Assembly (NCBI GenBank): GCA_903900335.1
Contig: CAIUMP010000061.1
Location: forward strand, 82,660-146,659
Reading direction: 5' to 3'
Length of the DNA stretch: 64,000 bases
From: an uncultured Ignavibacteriota bacterium
Lineage (GTDB): Bacteria > Bacteroidota > Ignavibacteria > Palsa-1295
The number at the start of each line of letters is the position of its first letter. Positions within the stretch are counted from its first letter, which is position 1. Shown one piece after another: positions 28,647 through 37,254 of this stretch. Made by a program: the position numbers and the translations under genes. The notes under the pieces were generated by a model. It saw only the letters and a list, made by a program, of their open reading frames with translations. It was not told the origin of the DNA and did no database searches.

Positions 28647-28796
28647 ATGCTTACTACAATCATCGTTGTCGCGCTCTTGCTATGGATGCTGGGAATGATC
28701 ACCTCATACACCATGGGTGGCATTATTCACATTCTGTTGGTCGTCGCAGTAGTCGTTCTGCTCATTCGCGTCATTCAGGGACGACGCGTGGTTTAG
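28647..28796 (+). CDS. Small two-TM membrane protein (lmo0937-like family)
   Basis: MLTTIIVVALLLWMLGMITSYTMGGIIHILLVVAVVVLLIRVIQGRRVV. Confidence 0.75.
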   Translation: MLTTIIVVALLLWMLGMITSYTMGGIIHILLVVAVVVLLIRVIQGRRVV

Positions 28797-28806
28797 GGAG
28801 GACCGC

Positions 28807-29883
28807 TTAATTTGTGACCCTGGGCAGGTCGATGGTGAAGATGCATCCCTTACCTGGAAGATTCTCCACGAGAATTCGGCCATGGTTGCGCTCAATGGCC
28901 TGTCTGCTGATCGACAGGCCAAGTCCCATCCCGGTCTTGTCCTTGTCTTTCTGAACTCCTGCTTGAAACAACTCCTCGATCTTCCCCTCGGGTAATCCTC
29001 CACACGCATCTTCCACTTCGGTGAGGATACGGTCGCCCTCTTCGCGGATTCGCACAGAGATGGTTCTACCAGGGATGGAAAACTTTATGGCATTCTGGAC
29101 AAGGTTTGCAAGGGCGGAGACGAATAGTTGTCGATCGACCTGGACCTCAAGATCGGAATGTCCCTGCAACTCCAAAAGGATATTTCGCGATCGTGCGGAG
29201 AAACCAGCGGTCACTCCAACTTCGCGCATGAGTTCGAGGACGCGCACACGCTCGGGATTCCACTGAGGCTCGGAGCGCAAACGGACCTCTGTCAACGCCG
29301 TGTCGATAAGGTCCGCCATCTTTTTCAGGCTCTTGTGAAGCATACTGCCTGTACTGCTCCGGACACTAACCGCGCCGGTCTCGATCATCTCAAGAGAGAT
29401 TGTGGCGCTCTGTAAGCAGTTCCGAAGCTCGTGCGCGAGGAAACCTAACCGCTCCACTTCAGAGGACTCTACGTTCTTCCGGCGCAGCCGCTCAAATTCC
29501 GAAACGGCCTCGGCGATCACAGTATCTAGCGACAAATTCAGTTGACGAAACTCACGGGGAGTAATCTCATAATTGAGCTTCGTCGCCCACCCAGTGATCG
29601 CTTGACAAAGCGCACCATAGCTATGAACAACCTCCGAAAGGGTGTACCCAAGTCGAAGATACTCCGTGCCTTGTTTCTCTGCCTCAGCGGTATGGAGTCC
29701 CCGCTCCGCTTGGTACTCGAACGGCTGGTCGCGTTGCAGCAGTCCTACCAATTCATCGAAGAACATGCTCCACCCCAACTCCACGGCATCCGATGTGATG
29801 CGCACCCCGCGTATTTCAATTGCGCGTTGTTTAGCCGCCAACAGAATGGCGCTTCGTTCGGTCGCAAGAAAATCGTGGAGCAT
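28807..29883 (-). CDS. Sensor histidine kinase, cytoplasmic (paralog 1)
   Basis: ERLGFLAHELRNCLQSATISLEMI (H-box), NLVQNAIKFS, DACGGLPEGKIEELFQ, KTGMGLGLSISRQAIE; N-terminal RsbRD_N-like helical domain. Confidence 0.9.
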   Translation of the reverse strand: MLHDFLATERSAILLAAKQRAIEIRGVRITSDAVELGWSMFFDELVGLLQRDQPFEYQAERGLHTAEAEKQGTEYLRLGYTLSEVVHSYGALCQAITGWATKLNYEITPREFRQLNLSLDTVIAEAVSEFERLRRKNVESSEVERLGFLAHELRNCLQSATISLEMIETGAVSVRSSTGSMLHKSLKKMADLIDTALTEVRLRSEPQWNPERVRVLELMREVGVTAGFSARSRNILLELQGHSDLEVQVDRQLFVSALANLVQNAIKFSIPGRTISVRIREEGDRILTEVEDACGGLPEGKIEELFQAGVQKDKDKTGMGLGLSISRQAIERNHGRILVENLPGKGCIFTIDLPRVTN

Positions 29884-29979
29884 GGCGGTTGGGGAAGGAG
29901 CCGTAATTAGTTGAACTAACTCACAGCCAACATGGTGTGGGATGACGGGACTTGAAATCCCATTCTAGTAGACGGAATA

Positions 29980-31068
29980 TTACGCAACTTCCGGCTTCGG
30001 GGCTGGCAAGTCGATACTGAATATACAGCCCTTACCAGGGAGGTTCTTCACTCGAAGCTCCCCGCCGTTCAGCTCAACAGCTCGACGGCAGATCGCAAGG
30101 CCGTGAACGACGCCAGTGTTTGAATCACCTAATTGAAGGCTGCCGGGTTCGAACAGTTCTTCCATCTTCTGATCTGAAAGACCGCCGCACTCATCTTCTA
30201 CTTCGATCAAGATGCGAGATCCCTCTGCGTGTGTACGAACTTGAATCGTCCCGCCAGGTGAGGTGAACTTCATTCCGTTTTGCACCAGATTTGCAAGTGC
30301 TGAGACACATAACTGCCGATCTACATTGACCTCCAGGTTCGAGAATCCTTGCACTTGCAATATTTGATTTCGGAAGCGTGCTTCGAGACCCGCAGTTACA
30401 CCAACCTCGCTCATGATCTCAAAAACAGGTATCCGCTCGATATAGCATTCCGGCTCCGAACGCAACCGCACTTCAGTCAGCGCAGTGTCGATCAGATCCG
30501 CCATCTTCTTCAGACTTTCCTGAAGCACAGTGCCAGTCTTGCTTAGCACTCCAACCATACCGCTCTGAATCATTTCCAATGAGATCGTCGCACTCTGTAA
30601 GCAATTTCGAAGCTCCAAAGAAAGGACTCCGAGCCGCTTGATTTCCGCCCGATTCACACCCATTCGCCTCGTCTTCTCGAACTCCGAAACAGATTCGGCG
30701 ATCGCAGTGTCAAGAGACAGATTGAGTTGTCGGAACTCGCGGGAAGTGATCTCAACTCCAAGTTTCGTCGCAAGCTCGGTTATCGCCTGACAGAGGATAC
30801 CATAACTATGCACAACCTCCGACACAGTGTAACCGAGCCGTAAATATTCTTTGCCTTGTTTCTCTGCCTCGGCAGTATGAAGCCCCTTCTCACCGTGAAA
30901 CTCGAACGGCTGATCACGTTTCAGTAATCCAACAAGCTCATCGTAAAAGATACCCCATCCTGCCTCCACGGCATCCGATGTCATGCGGGTCCCTTGCGTT
31001 TCCAGCGCCTTAGTCTTTGCCACAGTCAGGATCGTGTGGCGCTCTTGTGTCATGAAGTCATGGAGCAT
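29980..31068 (-). CDS. Histidine-kinase-like protein lacking phospho-acceptor His (paralog 2)
   Basis: KRLGVLSLELRNCLQSATISLEMI (Leu at the His position), NTGVVHGLAICRRAVE (degenerate G-box); otherwise collinear with paralogs 1 and 3. Confidence 0.88.
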   Translation of the reverse strand: MLHDFMTQERHTILTVAKTKALETQGTRMTSDAVEAGWGIFYDELVGLLKRDQPFEFHGEKGLHTAEAEKQGKEYLRLGYTVSEVVHSYGILCQAITELATKLGVEITSREFRQLNLSLDTAIAESVSEFEKTRRMGVNRAEIKRLGVLSLELRNCLQSATISLEMIQSGMVGVLSKTGTVLQESLKKMADLIDTALTEVRLRSEPECYIERIPVFEIMSEVGVTAGLEARFRNQILQVQGFSNLEVNVDRQLCVSALANLVQNGMKFTSPGGTIQVRTHAEGSRILIEVEDECGGLSDQKMEELFEPGSLQLGDSNTGVVHGLAICRRAVELNGGELRVKNLPGKGCIFSIDLPAPKPEVA

Positions 31069-31248
31069 AGCAGCAGATTTATAGAAAGAGAGTCAACAGC
31101 TTCAACCGCTGGTAGTTGTCCGCGCTTTCTCTATGAGAGAAGCGCAACACTCATCAACGGCGTAGCACGAAGCCGAACTATCCGCCACATGACAAGTTCT
31201 AGGCCGCTAAGATATTTTATGCAAAAATTACGCCTGATACAGGCTATC

Positions 31249-32319
31249 TTAGGCTTCCGGGAGGTCGATAACGAAAATACATCCCTCGCCTGGTAGATTT
31301 TCTACTCGGAGCCTGCCTTTGCTCAACTCAACCGCCCTTCGGCTGATCGTCAATCCCAGCCCAACGCCGGTTCGGTCTGCCGACTTCTGTACGAATGGCT
31401 GAAACATATCCTCAAGGATCTCCTTCTTTAGCCCGCCGCATTGGTCTTCAACCTCAATCAGAACACGGTCTCGGTCTCTCCTCGAACGAACTTGCACAAG
31501 GCCACCAGCATGGGTGAACTTCAATGCGTTCTGCACGAGATTCGCGAGTGCAGACACCACCAACTGCTTGTCGGCCATCACTTCCAGATCCGAGAACCCT
31601 TGCATCTGCAACGTCAGATTCCTCGTTCGCGCTTGAAACCCAGCGGTCATTCCGACTTCGTTCATGATCTCGAAAGCACGGATCCTCTGGAGATTAACCG
31701 CTGGTTCGATTCGCATTCGGACTTCGGTCAATGCCGTATCGATCAACTCGGCCATTCGTTGCAAGCTGTTCTGAAGCACTCCGCCCGTGTTACTACGCGC
31801 ACCGAAACTTCCACCCTCGAGCATCTCCATCGCGATCGTTGCAGACTGAAGGCTGTTACGAAGTTCATGCGCGAGGAATCCCAGCCGCTCCGTCTCTTTT
31901 ACATCTCGCTGCTCTGACTTACCCTTCTCGAATTCTGTGACAGCTTCGGCGATAACAGTATCAAGCGAAAGGTTAAGCTGCCGAAATTCACGCTGACTGA
32001 TCGGGTAGTTCAGCTTTGCAGCGAACTCCGTGATCGCCTGACAGATGACTCCATAGCTATGAACCACCTCCGAGACAGTGTACCCGAGCCGCAAATACTC
32101 TTTGCCTCTCTTGACTGCCCCAGCGGTATGAATGCCCAACTCCGTGTGAAACTCGAAAGGCTGATCCCGAGCCAGCAGGTCGATCAACTCATCGTAAAAA
32201 ATATTCCAACCGTCCGTGGGAACACGCGAAAGCCGCAAGGCTCCGCCAAACTTCAGAATTTCTTGCTCGCATTGTGCGAGGATGGGCTCTCTCTCTCGGG
32301 TCAGGAATTCATAGAGCAT
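31249..32319 (-). CDS. Sensor histidine kinase, cytoplasmic (paralog 3)
   Basis: ERLGFLAHELRNSLQSATIAMEML, NLVQNALKFT, DRTGVGLGLTISRRAVE. Confidence 0.9.
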   Translation of the reverse strand: MLYEFLTREREPILAQCEQEILKFGGALRLSRVPTDGWNIFYDELIDLLARDQPFEFHTELGIHTAGAVKRGKEYLRLGYTVSEVVHSYGVICQAITEFAAKLNYPISQREFRQLNLSLDTVIAEAVTEFEKGKSEQRDVKETERLGFLAHELRNSLQSATIAMEMLEGGSFGARSNTGGVLQNSLQRMAELIDTALTEVRMRIEPAVNLQRIRAFEIMNEVGMTAGFQARTRNLTLQMQGFSDLEVMADKQLVVSALANLVQNALKFTHAGGLVQVRSRRDRDRVLIEVEDQCGGLKKEILEDMFQPFVQKSADRTGVGLGLTISRRAVELSKGRLRVENLPGEGCIFVIDLPEA

Positions 32320-32645
32320 GGCGGCAGGTCATATGAGCACTATGGCACCACTAAACGGGCATTTGTGGGACGTGACTCCGGTGTCGGGAGCCGATGTAGA
32401 ATGATTTGTGGGGATAACAGCAATATCCCATACCATTTGATTCCTACCAAATAGGCTCCTATGAGAATGCACATGCTTCGCGCCAACAGGAAAGCTAAAT
32501 CAAAATATTTTGTGTGCAATGTATATTCATATTTCTCTGCTATAAGACAACTGCCGCTTTGCCAATCCCCGAGTTCCCGATCACACCAGAAATCTGCATG
32601 ACCCAACCCAAAAATCGTGAGGTCCGAAATATCCAGATTTCAAAC

Positions 32646-32694
32646 CTCCATACCCCATACCCTACACCCCATACCCTACACCCCATACCCCGCC
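32646..32694. repeat. Heptanucleotide tandem array CCCCATA/CCCTACA
   Basis: CTCCATA CCCCATA CCCTACA CCCCATA CCCTACA CCCCATA CCCCGCC. Confidence 0.8.
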
Positions 32695-32881
32695 CGACCT
32701 ACGCGCGCCGCAAACACATTTTGTTGTGTGTGTCAATTCATTATTCATGAACTTCTCATATAAATCAACAACTTGCAGCTTTTTGTCTATAGGACAGAAA
32801 ACGCTTTCCATAAAATTTTTGCGGTTCCCAAACCGACCAGGAATTCGGTAGAAACCCGAAAATTTCTACCCATCTCCCCGT

Positions 32882-33033
32882 GTAGCACAGACTTTAGTCT
32901 GTGACCCAATCCGCAGACTAAAGCATGCCATGAGCCAGCCGAAGGGGCCGCGCTGCACGAGCGGCCATCATCTTTCCACAACCACCCGCAGCGGCGCTTC
33001 CTGCCTCGCGCAGGACAGTGCAGCCCTACACAC
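32882..33033. repeat. Composite palindrome-rich intergenic element
   Basis: Perfect palindrome CACAGACT-TT-AGTCTGTG followed by related CAGACTAAAGCATG and further GC-rich inverted segments; no convincing ORF. Confidence 0.45.
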
Positions 33034-33080
33034 CACGTTTTGTTTAGAGCGAGGTTCCAACTTCGAAACCGACCACCCGC

Positions 33081-33114
33081 CAAAAAAGAAAGGGCGGGTT
33101 GTGCCAGCCCTTGC
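33081..33114 (-). terminator. Probable intrinsic terminator (minus strand)
   Basis: Minus strand AGGGCTGG-CACA-ACCCGCCCT then TTCTTTTTT. Confidence 0.65.
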
Positions 33115-33121
33115 TCCTAAG

Positions 33122-34054
33122 TTATTTCTTCTGCATCTTCAGGGTAGTAGAACGCCCGTTCACACTCAAACGCACATAATAATCCCCACTTGGAGAGCTG
33201 TGCAAATCCAACGGCACACGATGAACACCCGGCGTTTGCAATTTCACACGATCATCACCAGTTATTGCGCGGCCCAGCACATCGAAAACTTCAATCTCAA
33301 CAGCGGCGTCCTTCGATAATTCATAGACTACATCTGTCGTTTGCGCGAAGGGATTATCGGAGATGCGAACACCGCTCAGAAGATTCGGAGCTTCAACGGA
33401 GGGCGTTACCGAACCGTTAGGGCCATAGAGAATCGTTAGGCCAAGCTGCTCAAGAGAGGGAAGAGTCGTATCAAGTTTGTAAATATTGGTATCTTTGCCG
33501 GCATGGGCGGTTGTATCTAACCAATGCCGGTGTTGGCTTTGTCGGTCGTATGCGTAAGCTTCACTGTCAGAGCTAGCATCCTCGGGACACTTTCCGCTCT
33601 GAAGCAGATACTTCAGAACTGCACACCGACCATTGATATCGTAGCCACGTGTGGAATCAAAAAACGTGAAGGTGTTTAGCATAACATTCACATCAGAGCA
33701 ATAATAACGTTGACTCAGATTGAGGTAAAGAACTTTCTTTAACCATTCGCGAAAAGTGACATATCGGTTCTTATCAGAGCTTAATGCGTCAACGTCTACA
33801 CTCATTGTTCCAAACGCACTCCAAGAGTTCGGATCATCGGCACAGGTTTCGATGAATTTAGTCAAGGTATCATAAGAGGCGCGGTAGCGGCTTTCAATTA
33901 TCCCTGACTCTTGACCGTTGTTGAGGAGCAGTTCGCAAGCGCGGAGGTCGAGCGTCCTCGCTCGACTCTCCGGGGATTGTGCAAAGCTTGACGCCATTCC
34001 GCACAGCGTAAGCACTGTGAAGATTGCGATTGCACAATAGGGGTTTGATCTCAT
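33122..34054 (-). CDS. Secreted protein with T9SS-type C-terminal sorting domain
   Basis: Signal peptide ...LCGMASSFAQS; C-term VEIEVFDVLGRAITGDDRVKLQTPGVHRVPLDLHSSPSGDYYVRLSVNGRSTTLKMQKK. Confidence 0.85.
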   Translation of the reverse strand: MRSNPYCAIAIFTVLTLCGMASSFAQSPESRARTLDLRACELLLNNGQESGIIESRYRASYDTLTKFIETCADDPNSWSAFGTMSVDVDALSSDKNRYVTFREWLKKVLYLNLSQRYYCSDVNVMLNTFTFFDSTRGYDINGRCAVLKYLLQSGKCPEDASSDSEAYAYDRQSQHRHWLDTTAHAGKDTNIYKLDTTLPSLEQLGLTILYGPNGSVTPSVEAPNLLSGVRISDNPFAQTTDVVYELSKDAAVEIEVFDVLGRAITGDDRVKLQTPGVHRVPLDLHSSPSGDYYVRLSVNGRSTTLKMQKK

Positions 34055-34289
34055 ATCAAATGAAGACGTGTCATTTCAAACGGCGGAAGTTAACCTCGGG
34101 TTCGAATGCTATCTCGAGAAGCTGCAGTACATTTTGCATTATGCTGTCAAGAACGGTCTTGCAGCATCGCCGTTCGAGTACCCGTGGTTGTATTGGATCG
34201 GAATGCCCCCAATGAATGAATCGGAGTCCGCTGTGGTTCAGATTCTACCGTAGGTCGAGCGTCCTCGCTCGACATCTCGCGGCGATAGA

Positions 34290-35522
34290 TTGAACACGTA
34301 TCCAATTGCCATGAAAGCATACATCTCTAGTGTGATAGTGCTCCTCAGCCTGTTCGCGCTCTGCGGGATTACGACAAGTTCTGCGCAATCCCCAACCTGT
34401 CGTGCGAGGACGCCCGACCTACGCGCTGTTGACTTGCTCAATGTCGATAGGAATTACTGGGGTGGGTTTGACCCTTACCTCGGCACTTCCGGCTGTACTG
34501 ACTGTTTTTGGGATGGGAGTGGGACAATAGTCAGCGCGCAAACTTGGTCAGGTACTCTCTCCTATACTGCAACTGTTGGTGCGGCAAGCCTGATTTGGAT
34601 AGCCCCTCCCGATGTCTCCTGTGGTGATGGTTGGGGTGGTGCAGTTCCAAGGAAACCTGTACAGAACCGCACAATGAGCGTAACGGAGGATAGCTCGAAG
34701 GCATGCACCCAAATGTACCTATCCGGATATCTATTGGGAAGGAATTCACAATGGCAGGGTGCGCTTGACACATTAAAGCGTTTCGTCGAAACCTGTCCGC
34801 TCAACCCAAGCTCTCCATCTGCCTTCCCTCAGTTGGGCGGTGCGATGGGGCATCTCGATCATGGTGACAGCCTATTTCGCGACGGCTATTTAAAGTGGCT
34901 CGAATCAGTCCTTTACCTGAATACGATTCAACCCGAGTATTTCTGTGCTTGCGTGCAGCAAATTGCTGGTGCGCTGCCTTACCCTGTCGATAATGCACCG
35001 GGCAATGTGTCACGGAATACGAACATGAGTCTTTCAGTCATTCATTGGCTATTACTCAACACGACATGCGACACACCCTCGCTTTGGCTGGCATATCATC
35101 AAACAAGGACGGATCAGCGTCGCCAATGGGCGAATAATCCCAACGCATACGTACTTGACACAACGCTGCCTCCTCTGAGCAAGTGGGGGCTTGACACGGT
35201 GCTTGCAAAGCACTTCCAGTATGCCTTGGTAAAAGGTGGCCCGGATAATTTCTCCCGCATCGTAAACTCGTACAACGTTACCAAGAACCCAACCGACGGG
35301 GCAACGGAGCTTCGCTTCACGCTTGGTTCGGATGCGTATGTTAATGTGGAGGTCCATGATGTGCTTGGCCGCCTCGTTTCCGGGGATGCCGTTGGGAAGA
35401 TACTGAGCGTCGGAGATCACCGCGTCTCCATAGACATCAGCAATTATCCTGCGGGCACCTATTATCTCAGCATTACACTCGGTACCGGCGAAGTGCGCAC
35501 GGTGAAGCTGGTGAAGAAATAG
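34290..35522 (+). CDS. Secreted protein with T9SS-type C-terminal sorting domain (divergent paralog of 33122..34054)
   Basis: Signal peptide; C-term VNVEVHDVLGRLVSGDAVGKILSVGDHRVSIDISNYPAGTYYLSITLGTGEVRTVKLVKK; shared DTLKRFVETC / WLESVLYLN segments. Confidence 0.85.
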   Translation: MNTYPIAMKAYISSVIVLLSLFALCGITTSSAQSPTCRARTPDLRAVDLLNVDRNYWGGFDPYLGTSGCTDCFWDGSGTIVSAQTWSGTLSYTATVGAASLIWIAPPDVSCGDGWGGAVPRKPVQNRTMSVTEDSSKACTQMYLSGYLLGRNSQWQGALDTLKRFVETCPLNPSSPSAFPQLGGAMGHLDHGDSLFRDGYLKWLESVLYLNTIQPEYFCACVQQIAGALPYPVDNAPGNVSRNTNMSLSVIHWLLLNTTCDTPSLWLAYHQTRTDQRRQWANNPNAYVLDTTLPPLSKWGLDTVLAKHFQYALVKGGPDNFSRIVNSYNVTKNPTDGATELRFTLGSDAYVNVEVHDVLGRLVSGDAVGKILSVGDHRVSIDISNYPAGTYYLSITLGTGEVRTVKLVKK

Positions 35523-35535
35523 ATCTTATGTAACA

Positions 35536-35564
35536 GGGCGGGTACAGAACCCGCCCTTCGTTTT
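35536..35564 (+). terminator. Rho-independent terminator
   Basis: GGGCGGGT-ACAGA-ACCCGCCC TTCGTTTT. Confidence 0.85.
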
Positions 35565-35686
35565 CCCCCTCGTTCCGAACTCTCTCCCCCCACTACCGCG
35601 TTATCGCCTGACCTGTTTCGACGGGACTTTGTCTTTCCACAGACCACCCAGCACTTTCTACCCTGCACGAACAACATAACGACCGG

Positions 35687-36733
35687 ATGAGCGACAATCT
35701 CTTAGAAGTCAAGGGACTCAAAAAGTACTTCCCGATCAAGCGCGGCCTGTTTTCGAAGACAGTCGGGCACGTCAAGGCGGTCGATGACGTCTCTTTTACG
35801 ATCAAGCGCGGCGAAACGCTGGGTCTGGTGGGTGAATCCGGTTGCGGCAAAACCACCGCAGGGCGCTCCATTTTGCGTCTTATCGAGCCCACCGCAGGCT
35901 CCATCAAGTTCGAAGGTGAGGAAGTGACAGAAATGTCCGGCAATCGCCTCCGCGAGATGCGCCGCAATATGCAGATCATTTTCCAGGATCCGTATAGCTC
36001 GCTCAACCCGCGCATTACGGTCGGTGGAATGCTCTCCGAGATCCTCAAAGTGCACGGACTTCGCACCTCCGAGAACGACATCAAGGACCGCGTCAACGAG
36101 TTGCTGGAGACCGTCGGACTCAGCCCACTTCACGCCCGCCGCTATCCGCATGAGTTCTCCGGCGGACAGCGCCAACGCATCGGCATTGCCCGCGCACTTT
36201 CGGTTGAACCCAAATTTATCGTCTGCGACGAGCCCGTTTCCGCTCTCGATGTATCCATTCAATCGCAGGTGCTTAATCTCCTGATGGATCTGCAGCAGCG
36301 CCTCGGGCTTACCTATCTCTTCATCGCGCACGACCTATCCGTCGTCAAGCACATCTCCGACCGCGTGGCCGTCATGTACTTAGGCGAGATCGTCGAGATC
36401 ACCGATTACAAGACGCTCTATGCTGATCCGAAAGGACCCTATACGCAGGCGTTGCTTTCCGCAGTGCCGGTCGCAAACCCACGCGGCAAGCGCGAGCGCA
36501 TTGTGCTGACAGGTGACGTTCCCTCACCAGCGAACGTGCCAAGCGGCTGCTATTTCCATCCGCGCTGCCCGCAGGTCATGCCGGAGTGCTCCGTTGCACA
36601 TCCTGAACTCACGGACGAGGCGCAAGGCCACACCGTCCGCTGCCTAATTTACCCGAGCAGTTGGCCAGCGGGTGCACCTATCCCTGCCCATATTTCGAAT
36701 GGAGTGAAGAAGAATAGCTTAGCGGTCGCATAG
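35687..36733 (+). CDS. Oligopeptide/dipeptide ABC transporter ATP-binding protein (OppF/DppF-like)
   Basis: [57 protein letters not shown]-terminal Oligo_HPY-like [14 protein letters not shown]. Confidence 0.95.
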   Translation: MSDNLLEVKGLKKYFPIKRGLFSKTVGHVKAVDDVSFTIKRGETLGLVGESGCGKTTAGRSILRLIEPTAGSIKFEGEEVTEMSGNRLREMRRNMQIIFQDPYSSLNPRITVGGMLSEILKVHGLRTSENDIKDRVNELLETVGLSPLHARRYPHEFSGGQRQRIGIARALSVEPKFIVCDEPVSALDVSIQSQVLNLLMDLQQRLGLTYLFIAHDLSVVKHISDRVAVMYLGEIVEITDYKTLYADPKGPYTQALLSAVPVANPRGKRERIVLTGDVPSPANVPSGCYFHPRCPQVMPECSVAHPELTDEAQGHTVRCLIYPSSWPAGAPIPAHISNGVKKNSLAVA

Positions 36734-36751
36734 AATCACGAGGGGGAAAGT

Positions 36752-36970
36752 ATGAAATTGACATACGAAGAGTTGGTAGATGAGCTGCATGAACGAAGCA
36801 TCGACGAACTCGTGGACATTGCCGAGTTGGCTAAACACTTTGCTGTCCAACATCGCAGAGATGAAATATTAAGGAATGGTGAAGCGAGCATGCGCGAATA
36901 CGATGCCGGTACGCTGCTTCCTGCTACAGATGACCCCGAAGAATTGAGAAGACGCCTACGCTCCGCGTAA
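36752..36970 (+). CDS. Putative antitoxin of a RelE/ParE-type module
   Basis: 72-aa protein immediately upstream of, and overlapping (TAATG), a RelE-like toxin ORF. Confidence 0.55.
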   Translation: MKLTYEELVDELHERSIDELVDIAELAKHFAVQHRRDEILRNGEASMREYDAGTLLPATDDPEELRRRLRSA

Positions 36971-37236
36971 TGAGAGCCTCATTCTCAACTTCATTTAACA
37001 GGGCGTACTCGAAGCTCAAGAAGGAGCAGCCCAGTATCGAGCATGATTTCGAAGAGGCAATTGTGCTCTTTTCGTCGGCACCTCATCATATCTCGTTAAG
37101 GAATCACAAGCTCAAGGGCGACATGAGGCAGTACCGAGCTATAAAGATCACCACTCAAATCCGCGCGGTGTTTTGAATGGTGGCTCCAGATGAAGCAATG
37201 TTTACAGACATTGGCAATCATGATGAAGTGTATTAG
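36970..37236 (+). pseudogene. RelE/YoeB-like toxin interrupted by in-frame TGA (37174-37176)
   Basis: SFNRAYSKLKKEQPSIEHDFEEAI...LKGDMRQYRAIKITTQIRAVF*MVAPDEAMFTDIGNHDEVY*; conserved RelE C-terminus continues in the same frame after TGA. Confidence 0.7.
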
Positions 37237-37254
37237 ACCACAGAATTCAATTCA

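Noticed and set aside
35687-36733. Physical operon of the OppF-like ATPase with the peptide-binding protein at 7044
   Set aside because: About 27 kb apart on opposite strands; functional pairing possible but not supported by position.
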